Positions 48,881 through 57,924 of a DNA stretch of 64,000 nt are shown piece after piece. The DNA comes from Aspidiotus rigidus. Taxonomy: Eukaryota; Arthropoda; Insecta; Hemiptera; Diaspididae. How positions within the stretch are numbered: the first letter of the stretch is position 1; each line of letters opens with the position of its first letter. The stretch is from NCBI GenBank assembly GCA_035079385.1, contig JAVHKY010000054.1, positions 5,867,501 through 5,931,500 of the forward strand. Direction: 5' to 3'. The notes under the pieces were generated by a model. It was not told the origin of the DNA and made no database searches. It was given only the letters and a program-made list of their open reading frames with translations. The position numbers and the translations under genes were made by a program.

Positions 48881-49384
48881 TTTTTGTCCGCGGAACTCCT
48901 CCGAAACTACCCGATGGATTTTTTTGTAACTTAGCCATATTGTAGTAGTATATCTGAAGATGTGCACCTGCAATTTTTTTGAAAATCGGATGAGTAGTTC
49001 TCGAGAAATTTTCAATTTGTTGAGAAATTTTGCAGTATTTCGAGTACCTTTTTGTCCGCGGAACTCCTCCGAAACTACCCGATGGATTTTTTTGTAACTC
49101 GGCCATATTGTGGTAGTATATCTGAAGATGTGCACCTGCAATTTTTTTGAAAATCGGATGAGTAGTTCTCGAGAAATTTTCAATTTGTTGAGAAATTTTG
49201 CAGTATTTCGAGTACCTTTTTGTCCGCGGAACTCCTCCGAAACTACCCGATGGATTTTTTTGTAACTCGGCCATATTGTAGTATTATATTTGAAGATGTG
49301 CACCTGCATTTTTTTTGAGGATCGGGTGAGTAGTTCTCGAGAAATTTTTACTTTTGTTGAAAAATTTTTCACTATTACGAGTAG
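48881..49384. repeat. 168 bp tandem repeat, three copies
   Basis: Units start at TTTTTGTCCGCGGAACTCCT at 48881, 49049 and 49217. Units one and two are nearly identical and the third is more diverged at its end. Because 168 is a multiple of three, two minus-strand frames (48737-49372 and 48849-49274) stay open and show 56-residue repeats such as SGSFGGVPRTKRYSKYCKIS. I treat these as by-products. The array is attached to the repeat copy at 48725-48870 and may be part of the same element. Confidence 0.85.
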
Positions 49385-49731
49385 CTTCTTACGAATAGTT
49401 GCGAGTAGCTGCTTACGTTAGGAGAAGCGGATTTTCCTATACGTTTACGACTTTCGTTATCAGTACGTGTATTTTGTGAAGAACCTTTCATCATTCGACA
49501 GGTTCATTCTTTGTTCATTCTTTACCAAGGGTTCATTGGATTTTATTTCCGATGAAACCTTTTCGTTCAAATTTAGTACACTTGTATCTCGCTTCCCACA
49601 GCCCCTAGAGCGTTGAATTTTGTTTTGTCAAATTTTATTTGTTTTGTTAAATTTATTTTTGAACGGATAGTGGCGATGGCGAGTTGTTCATTTTTCTAGC
49701 TATTTTTCATTATTATTAGTCATACACGATA

Positions 49732-50225
49732 GTTTTTTTTTTTATTTTTTTATTATTATTTTACGAGCATTATAAACTGCACGAGGGTTATTTGCTCGGC
49801 GTTACAATCTTATTCTAGAACATTACTTGAATTAGGTTAAATTAGGTACGTATTGGTGGAATTGAGTGGCGATCGAACGGAATTTGTTGGTGAATTATAT
49901 GAAGTTGTAGAATTGACTGGTGCGTAAATAAGTTAGGGTTGAGTCGATGGTTTCGGAGTTGTTGTTTAGTGCTGCATTGATATTGGAAGATATATTTAGG
50001 GAGGTTCGAGTGGGTTGCAGGACGGGGCATGAGAAAAAATGATCAACTGATAAATTTTCTTGGAGACAGTGAGGGCATGATGGAGGAGCGAGATTAGTGA
50101 GAAGATAAGTATGAGTAAGACGAGTGTGGTCTATTCGCAGCCGAGCTAAAATGAGCTCCTCTTGCCTTGAATTTCGTTGGGATGAGGACCAAAATGTGGG
50201 TTCACGTTTTATTTTTCTTAATTTG
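49732..50225 (-). mobile_element. 3' end of an I-clade-like LINE
   Basis: On the minus strand an open stretch from about 50210 to 49840 begins REPTFWSSSQRNSRQEELI and continues LARLRIDHTRLTHTYLL and then SCPHC...DHFFSCPVL. The LxRLRIGHTxLTHxYLL plus CPxC...VxHxxxxCP arrangement is the C-terminal end, after RNase H, of I-like insect LINEs. A 3' untranslated tail follows and ends in an A-rich stretch (T-rich on the plus strand at 49731-49762). Everything upstream is missing, so this is a dead 5'-truncated copy. Confidence 0.8.
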
Positions 50226-50509
50226 TTATTCGACTGATTTTAGTGAAAACCTTGACTTTGAATGATTAAGTACAATTTTTTAATCTTCATCAAGTGTGCT
50301 GATGCGAGACTACCTGGGTGATTTCACTCTTAATTAATAATTGATTTATTTGTCATTTTTTCATGTATGAGTACATAATTAATAGTGGTTCATAGTTGAT
50401 TTGAGGTGTCTCAGGAGATGGAAAGATTATTTTCAATTTGGACTGGCTTTTTTGAGTGAGATTTGAGATTAGACTAACGAGTAAACCAGGCTTGGGTGCT
50501 ATATATTTT

Positions 50510-51030
50510 TACCGAATTTCCTAGCTAGAAAAGTGAGGTATTATTGTGAATACATTTGGAATGGTTGAAGCGTGAGGGAAGGAATGAGGGGTTGACTATT
50601 GGGTGATTGGTTGCTTCTTTCGTTTCGACATCGATTTTTTTAGTTTTTCGGGATCTCGTTGTAGCTGGATTCCCAGATGAAGAATTTTGGGTGGAGTGTG
50701 CATAGAAAATGGTGATATGATAGCGTGAAGGCAATTTATGAGTGCACGAGAGGAACAGCGGCTCGAGATAGCTTTTAGAGATGCCAGGAATCGGAAGTGA
50801 TAAAGAATTGAACCACTCATCCTAATATACAGTATACTGGACTAATAATATGCTAAGAATAAGGTATGGGAAAAAATGATTGTAGAGCTCTTTTTTATTA
50901 GAAACAACTGTTATAGCCTCGTAGCAGTTTGGACAGGGGGAGGGGGAGTGGTTTTTCTGGAGACGTTTTGTAGGTTTTAGATGACTCTTAGCCTAAATTA
51001 TAACAAAATTCAGGTTTCCTTATTGGATTA
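50510..51030. repeat. Dispersed repeat (CTAGAAAAGTGAGGTATTA family), copy 2, interrupted
   Basis: Same block order as 48725-48870, but about 375 bp (roughly 50546-50920) are inserted after GAGGTATTA. The inserted part contains two short minus frames with no recognisable domain. The copy ends at TTCAGGTTTCCTTAT, where copy 1 also ends. Confidence 0.6.
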
Positions 51031-53575
51031 TAGGTATTTTTACTCTGTTATCTGTTGATGTGACATCGTAGTGATAGAATTTATAAACTGAGTTTTATTG
51101 TTTATTCTACAAATGTTTGACATGATTGACAGGTCATTGGTATTTAATTTAAAGAGAGGGAGTGACTCTCTCAATGTTTTTTGTATTGTGGGAAGAAAAG
51201 TCGTGTACTACTCACGCGACTGCGTGAGTGTTTTTCAATAATATTGTTTCCAAAATAGTGCAGTGGCTGGTTGATTTTTATAGCAGATCATTGAATACAA
51301 CTAAATAGTGAGGTCGATCTCAAAGAAAGAAAGAAAAAAAAAGAACTTAATTATAGTGCGAGTACAGATTTGACCATCGCATGGAACTCGCTCTAGAAGT
51401 TTTTTCCAAGTCTGAATATTGTGTCGTCCAAAGTTTTGACAGAACTGACCATCTTCCAAAAGAGAATATCGCATGAGCACGTTTATAATAAAAAGTGATA
51501 TTGCAGCATGTTTTTATCTAATCATATTCACATCACCAAGAAATCAGAAAAACAATCGACAAAAATGAAAAGAACGAAAAAAAAAAAAAAAACGTTTCAA
51601 CTTGATGAGTATGAATACATTGTAATTCACGCATTCAAAAGAGTATCTAACTGATCGAACGCTAGCACTCGAAAACTAATTATATTCGATGACAATAATG
51701 TCCAGGACGATAGTGAATAAATAAAAACTCAGTAGTGCTAGTGTAGAATATTCGATCTCTACCTTGGGTACAGCTACGTATCTTAATATTTAACAATGCG
51801 ACCGCTGTTTTTAAAAGACAGCCAAGCCAAGGGTATAATAATTTTACAGTACGCGTGTTCTTCAGATTATGTCATTATTCGAAATATAGTGGTGTTTTAA
51901 ATATTTATGGTACCTAAGGGAGAGAGAAAGAGAGAACGCGCGATAAAGAAAACATAATAAGGAAAAAGTATACGGCGTCGGTAGACGTATATTGTAAACG
52001 TAAACTTGTATTTTCTTATATCGCCACTTTTAATTTCATTAACTTGTGGATATGTGACTGCCTGTTGAAAATGACAAGTCTTGAACAACATATACCTACT
52101 AGTGGATTATTGACTACCCAGAAAATGGTCACGTTTTTCGTTGGTTAATTAAAAATAGATGTACACAGTATCCGCAGTAGCAGTTCTTGAAAGATGTGTA
52201 GCTTAACGGTATATTTTCGGTATGTATTAGAAGGGGAACTTATAGTTCAACTTCGAGAGAGATTCGATTTGGATTAGGCTGAATTTTACCAATCTGATTT
52301 GGTTTGCAGATTTTGAGATGTTTCTTTTCTTTAGTTTGCGCTTGATTTGAGGATCTCCTCAGAAGAACTTCGGCAAATTGAGACAAATAATTATCGCATA
52401 CGAATTCGTTATTCAATTAGCATAACATAGGCCCACAGTACACTATACTTTGACTTAGGTACTTTATATTAATAACGTCACTCACTACAAAATCCTTTCT
52501 CTCTTCTTTTCTAAACAATTCTGATGGAAGGAAATATGATTTTATTAAGGCTGCGTTTCATTGGTAGCGTAATCAGGCGCGTAGTTTTCTGGATTAATGT
52601 TTCATCTTTTCCCCTGCTTCGTCTACCGCATACCCTTACTTTATCCGTAAGTGCATCTTGATATCGTTTTCAATTCATGTCCTAAAGCCAGCCCAATCTT
52701 TCTTTCTATTCACAAGATCAGGCTCATTGATTGTTTCAATTAATACTTCACTGTGATGAGTTGTATAGGAAGAAGGTGATTTACCTCATGTGTACGAGTA
52801 AGACTCCATCCTTCTATAGGACCTTAGGCTACCGGAGCTAACTCCAGAATACCTGATCTGCTTGATCTTGGTGGGTGAACCTTCAGCCAATCATTTAGAA
52901 CTGCAAATAACATGGTCGAGTCCCTTAATCTAAGATTCCAGGGCACAGATATCCTCACTGCCACATTGCAGTCATCAGTAGCAAGAATGCTCGCGATAAT
53001 AGACATCCTGACCTATTCACCAAATAAGTGACGACTTTCCCACCAAATGTAGTGTCCCGATAAAGGAACCCATGAGCGCTCGCCTCAATCGAGGTTCGCC
53101 AGCCTCAGCTACGATCTGCGTTTTTAATTCCCGGTTCCAGCACAACCGGCATCTCAGCTGTCACCTGACAACCCACCGTCTGGTTGGCGCCATACACATG
53201 CACAGATAAGAGTAGGAAGTAGTGCATCCGGCAGTTGATCTGTTTCCATCAGGTAATGAGTATGTTCTAGGGCCACAATACATCGTCGGTGCGACTGTTA
53301 AAGGACTTACTCAAATGCTTCTCAAATCAATGAAAAAAATAATACCATTTACACAAGGAGGAGGGAAAGGGAAGTATCATGAGTACAATGAGTTAATGAG
53401 TCTAATGCTACGAAACAATTATTGACAGTAACCCAGCAAAAAAGCAGCCAACTGTGATTTCTCAGAAGTGTACTGTTGAATCGCCTGTTTATCAGTTTAT
53501 GCTCGACGATACAGGATTTAAATTGACAACCAGTCGGCTGATAAGGACTATGGAACGATCGGAGAGTTCCGACCA
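51030..53575. other. Non-coding, no supported gene
   Basis: Mixed sequence with short frames. The minus frame at 52824-53006 and plus frame at 53222-53425 have plausible composition but no family I recognise. They lie in a CpG-richer patch of 52.8-53.6 kb that may be an old transposon remnant. Confidence 0.4.
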
Positions 53576-53586
53576 GGCTTAGGAAG

Positions 53587-54239
53587 TAGTGTTGGGAACT
53601 ATCGATAGTTTTGAAGAAAAACTATCGGGACTAACGATAGTTTTGTACAAAAAAACACGTCGATAGTATCGTCGATAATTTGAGAAACTATCGATAGTTT
53701 GGAAATTTTTTCCTTTTCTTATCAAAATCAGGATCACCACGAAATATTGATAAAAACTGAGAGAATTAGTGAATTACAACCGGAATTGGCGTGCCAAGAG
53801 ACGAGTAGTTGAGCACTGCTCAACTAAGCATTCCCTTCTATTGGGAAAACTGAAGAGGATATCTGGATATCTGATGTAATTTCATTATTTCACCTCATAC
53901 CATACTGTTGCTGTACTAGAAATAGTACTATCTGTTATGTACATAATGCTCATTCTGAAATGAGGGCCACAATTGTAGTAGTGTCTATCATTTGGTAACA
54001 CTGAAACGCATTCCTTGACATGCTTGGGTAGAAAAAATTATGATCAGGAGAAAAGTACTTATCTAACCTCTGTCATAGCTGCTTTTCTCTTGATCAACAT
54101 TTTTTATCCAAACTATCGATAGTATCGATAGCTTCAAGAAAAACTATCGGGACTATCGATAGTTCGATAGTACCTAATACCTATGAAAAACTATCGGTAC
54201 TATCGATAGTATGAAACTATCGACTATCGCCCATCACTA
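53587..54239. mobile_element. hAT-like non-autonomous element with TATCGATA array, 653 bp
   Basis: Exact 8 bp duplication TTAGGAAG at 53579-53586 and 54240-54247. Ends TAGTGTTGGGA and, reversed, TAGTGATGGGC. Directly inside both ends are repeated ACTATCGATAGT palindromes and half copies, about six TATCGATA words in total. The central 400 bp is ordinary sequence. There is no coding capacity. The 8 bp duplication and TAG ends fit hAT. Confidence 0.9.
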
Positions 54240-54509
54240 TTAGGAAGGATATCCAGACCCATTCTTTTTTTCTGTGAATTTCTAAGGTGACGCAGACAAT
54301 CCTCTTTGTTCACGTGACGTCACTAACTGCTAACATCGAGCAATTTTGATCGATAGTGCGCGATATATCGCAGAATTTTGCGATAGTATCATGCGATGGT
54401 GCTTAGAACATTATTGACTCCCACAAGAATACACACTTACACAGGGAACATTTCGATCATGTGTTAGTATTTCAAAATGAGAAATAAATAAGGAATTCAA
54501 CGTTGATAA

Positions 54510-55091
54510 CAGGGGTGAGAACCGGAACCGAATACCGGTTCAGGAAGCGGTTCTCCTCCCGTATTTCTAGGATTCTGGAACCGGAACCGAAAGGAACCGG
54601 ATCTCTCTATCGGGTTCTGGAACTGGAACCAAAAGGAACCGGATCTCACTATCGGGTTCTGGAACCGAAACCGAAAGGAACCGGATGTCTCTATCGGGTT
54701 CTGGAACCGGAACCAAAAGGAACTGGATCTCGCTATTGGGTTCTGGAACCGGAACCGAAAGGAACCGGATCTGTCTATCGGGTTCTGGAACCGGAACCGA
54801 AAGGAACCGGATCTCGCTATTGGGTTCTGGAACCAGAACCTAAAGGAACCGGATCTTGTTAATGGGTTCTGGAACCGGAACCGAAAGGAACCGGATCTCG
54901 CTATCGGGTTCTGGAACCGGAACCAAAAGGAACCGGATCTCACTACCGGGTTCTGGAACCGGAACCGAAAGGAACCGGATCTCGCTATCGGGTTCTGGAA
55001 CCGGAACCGAAAGGAACCGGATCCCACAATTCAATTCAAGAACCTTCATAACCGGAACCGTTCAAAAAGAAAATAAGTGTTCTCAGCCCTG
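54510..55091. mobile_element. hAT-like non-autonomous element containing a 42 bp minisatellite, 582 bp
   Basis: Exact 8 bp duplication GTTGATAA at 54502-54509 and 55092-55099. Ends CAGGGGTGAGAAC and, reversed, CAGGGCTGAGAAC. Nearly the entire interior is the 42 bp array listed separately. It lies only about 255 bp from the preceding hAT-like element. Confidence 0.9.
54575..55025. repeat. 42 bp minisatellite, about ten copies
   Basis: The unit is ATCTCGCTATCGGGTTCTGG followed by AACCGGAACCGAAAGGAACC and GG, with small variation between copies. As the unit is 14 codons long without stops in several frames, long frames appear on both strands, including 176 codons on the minus strand repeating GSFRFRFQNPIARS. 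The unit itself contains copies of the GGAACC / GGTTC word that also adjoins the element's ends. Confidence 0.9.
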
Positions 55092-55762
55092 GTTGATAAT
55101 CAAGATCTGGAAGATCTCAAGTATTTGAGAATGTATTTCTCGTTTCTCACTTTATTCTTCTATTCAAATATGAGCAAATGATCGAATTCAATTTTTCTTC
55201 TTATGGAAAAGTCCGTGTAAAAAAAGTTCGTTTACTTTCCCTAAGCACCATCGATCACAAATCTCGGAATACAACGATGCTGTGACGTAGGCGTGAACGA
55301 AGAGGATTGTCACGGAGAGATTTATGTTATTGGCTTAAGAAGTACGCTCAATGATTCTTCCCGAAAGCACCCGACTAGAAGTGGACAGAGTCAAACCCGG
55401 TGAATCGTGACAAGTAGAGTATTGCAGCCCAAAATTTCAGCTTTGGCTTACGTCCTTGAAAAATTTGCCTCTAGACTTTTGGAAAATTCAGTTGGTTAGC
55501 TTTCTTAATTGAGCTGATCAATTTGATGAAAAAATGGGAGTCCAGATGAAACGATCAGGAGAGTTGGGGCTTCGTCACACTTGTGGAAGATACTATTCCC
55601 CGGTTTGTGTTATCTCCCTTTGATGACCGCACTACAGGCTTCTATATCTGATCAACTGAACTGAACCATAACCATTTTTTTCTTATTTTTCGATTCTTTA
55701 GAGTGGAGCAGTTGAACTTGAAATTTGAGCACTCAAGTATCCTATTTTGAGCAGTTGGAGGT

Positions 55763-56319
55763 CAGTTGCGTCCCGAGATAAAAATGAGACATATACAAAT
55801 TGCGTCCCGGTCCAAATAAGGGAGATGTATGAATTGCGACTGGCGTGAAATAGACTAACATGTTTGAGTTCTGTCCCAAGTAAATGACCGGTCAAGTAAG
55901 ACATTACCTACCTCACACCATGCGGCCTGTGGTACCATAAAAATGAGATATTTCCGCACGTTTGACCCATTCGGTCAGACACGAGGCTGTAGTCGATCTT
56001 TCTCCGCGAACACCCAACAGAAGACGAGCTTCTCGATAACATTTGCTCCTTAACCAGAAAAAACGAAAATTTCCGCACGTTTGCATGCTCTGATCAGATA
56101 CGGAACCACATCCAGTCTCTCACCGTGAGCTAATTCAACAAAATACGACGATTGGAGGGCTAAGGTACTAGGACAAACGCAACACAAATGATTCCATTCA
56201 TTCTCATTCCAAAAAATCTACTAATTGTCCAAACTTTTATATTGGACGCAATTCAAACAATTTTCCTAGTGGGGTACGCAATTCGAACATTTTTTCCTCT
56301 TCTGCTGGGGACGCAACTG
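55763..56319. mobile_element. Inverted-repeat element with TTGCGTCC subterminal motifs, 557 bp
   Basis: Ends CAGTTGCGTCCC and GGGACGCAACTG are exact inverse copies. Further AATTGCGTCC or AATTGCG words follow inside the left end and GGACGCAATT / TACGCAATT words inside the right end. No clear 8 bp target-site duplication is visible, so hAT membership rests only on the CAG...CTG ends. Confidence 0.65.
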
Positions 56320-56520
56320 GGTCAGAATCATGGTAGTTGAAAAAAATTGAAAAATTGGTTCACTTCGGCTTTTGGCTTACAAAGGTTTAAATGAAGCTGG
56401 CCGCAAAAGTCTGATGACAGGATTTGGATTATGGAAAGAGGTACCACTAATAATCAGATGGTATGTGTATGGCTTAGCGAAAAAGTTTGTTCTTCGAAGG
56501 GATGAACAGATCCAAAAAAT

Positions 56521-57651
56521 GATTCCCGGACAAAATCCCGAAGGCGAAAACCCGACAGACAAAATCCCGAAAACAAACATTCCGAAAACAGAAAACCCGA
56601 CGGCTAAATCCCGAAGAAGTTTTTCCGAAAAAAAAATCCCGAAGAAAAAACCCGAACGGCCGAAAGACCGACAAGACAAAATCAGGTAGCCTCATCGCCT
56701 TCATCATCCTCTTCGTCGTCGTCTTCATCGTCGTCATCACCAGCCCACGCCTGTGAGTCATGTAGTAGAAAGCGTTCTCGATCAAGAGTAACTTGGCTGT
56801 CTGCAGGAAGCTTCTTGAGCTTAGATAGTTTCCGGGGATTAGGGGGACGACTTTCACTCCTGGTCCGTCGGATAGTTCGCAAGAGTGCATCCTGAGCGGG
56901 TAACTGGCTCAAAACTCCTTCGTCCACATTCGTTAACACTTCGCGGAGTAATTCCGACGGCTTTCTCAGAGGCTGGTCTGCTGCCCGCTCCTTCAACGTC
57001 TGTGTGAGCTCCGCTGCGGCGGTTTCCTCACGATCTGGCGGGTGAGTATGCGGTGATTCTTGCGGACCTTTCAGTACTGTGACCTTGCCGTTTACTGGTG
57101 TTGTTGTTATCGCTCGGCCTTTGCACGTTCCGTCTTTCACTTGTTTGCAATGCCAGTACTGTTTCCCGTTTCCTTTCTTCGACCGATGGTATATGAAGCC
57201 GTCGAGGTGTAATTTCGTACCAACTAATGTTACTTCCATGTCGTTTTCTGTGGTTTCTTAGTTGTGTTCTAAGCAGCGAGATGAGATAACTGACGGAGAA
57301 CTGAGTGAGCGGGCCGAAGGTACTATCTTCAGTTTCCATGGAAGGGAGAAATTGTACAGAAGTACGAAAATGAGGTTTACTCGTGATCAGCTCTTCCGTT
57401 CTTTCTTTGTAGAAGTACTTATACATGAAGTATTTTTTCTGGAAATTTCAGCTCATCGGGGTCTTTACTTTCGGGATTTTTTTCCGGAATGACGTCCGTT
57501 CGGGAAAATTTTTTTCGGGATTCTTATTTTCGGTATTTTAGCATTCGGGATTTTTTTTCCGGAAAAAATACTTCGGGTATTCTGTTTTCGGGATTTCGCC
57601 TTCGGGATTATTTTTTTCGGGATTCCGCCTTCGGGATTTTGACCGGATACA
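56521..57651 (-). mobile_element. MULE (Mutator-like) deletion derivative, 1131 bp
   Basis: Exact 9 bp duplication CCAAAAAAT at 56512-56520 and 57652-57660. The ends are inverted: the left end GATTCCCGGACAAAATCCCG and the reversed right end TGTATCCGGTCAAAATCCCG share about 21 of the first 26 bases. Both terminal regions (about 170-190 bp) consist of reiterated AATCCCGAA words. Nine-base duplications and long ends are characteristic of Mutator-like elements. The internal gene is a FLYWCH protein without the transposase core. Confidence 0.9.
56682..57239 (-). CDS. FLYWCH zinc-finger protein of a MULE, transposase core deleted
   Basis: The 185-residue frame is intact. Residues 5-69 form a FLYWCH zinc finger: GFIYHRSK, YWHCK with C31, C39 in GTCKGRA, and H64/H66 in HTHPPD. 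Such fingers sit at the N-terminus of insect MULE transposases and are thought to bind the element ends. Residues 92-162, with LREVLTNVDEGVLSQLP and LRTIRRTRSESRPPNP, match the linker that precedes the catalytic domain. After LDRERFLLHDSQ the DDE core is missing and an acidic tail of Asp and Glu (168-183) ends the protein. This suggests an in-frame internal deletion joining the N-terminal part to an acidic C-terminus. The product might still bind the element's ends without cutting. No promoter is identifiable. Confidence 0.8.
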   Translation of the reverse strand: MEVTLVGTKLHLDGFIYHRSKKGNGKQYWHCKQVKDGTCKGRAITTTPVNGKVTVLKGPQESPHTHPPDREETAAAELTQTLKERAADQPLRKPSELLREVLTNVDEGVLSQLPAQDALLRTIRRTRSESRPPNPRKLSKLKKLPADSQVTLDRERFLLHDSQAWAGDDDDEDDDEEDDEGDEAT

Positions 57652-57924
57652 CCAAAAAATTGAGTTTTTGTTCACCCACTTTAATGTTGAATTTTATCGC
57701 AGGATAAATGGAGTAGATTGAATCAAGAAATCAAAGATGACTGGAACCTGCCTCATGAACTAACTCGAGTGTCCCCAGAAAATCTAGCTGTACCTCGATA
57801 AAAGAATGGTTGGATTACGGGAAAGCGGTTTCCCTCCTATTCAAGAACAACTCCGCTAGAGGAGGCGGAAAGAGCAATCCTAGAGGGAGCTCGGCAGAAA
57901 ATGCATAAAAATCGTTCATCCTAA

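Larger units (their letters stand above)
56372..57723 (+). pseudogene. Open frame interrupted by the MULE derivative, identity unknown
   Basis: A protein-like frame beginning near AYKGLNEAGRKSL runs from 56372 into the left target-site duplication. If the MULE and one copy of the 9 bp duplication are ignored, the same frame stays open past the right side to a TGA at about 57721. Downstream, 57720-57915 also looks coding-like in another frame (WSRLNQEIKDDWNLPHEL), directly after a CGCAG that could be a splice acceptor. I do not recognise the family. It may be an older transposon gene or a host gene remnant. Confidence 0.35.

Noticed and set aside
48737..49372. 211-codon minus frame with 56-residue repeats
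   Set aside because: Produced by the 168 bp tandem array; a second frame on the same strand is open too, so openness carries no information.
53040..53215. tRNA-like GGTTCG segment
   Set aside because: No matching acceptor, D or anticodon arms at the right distances.
54497..55027. 176-codon frame with 14-residue repeats (GSFRFRFQNPIARS)
   Set aside because: It exists because the 42 bp minisatellite unit is exactly 14 codons with no stop. The opposite strand is equally open. No codon-position signal or domain.
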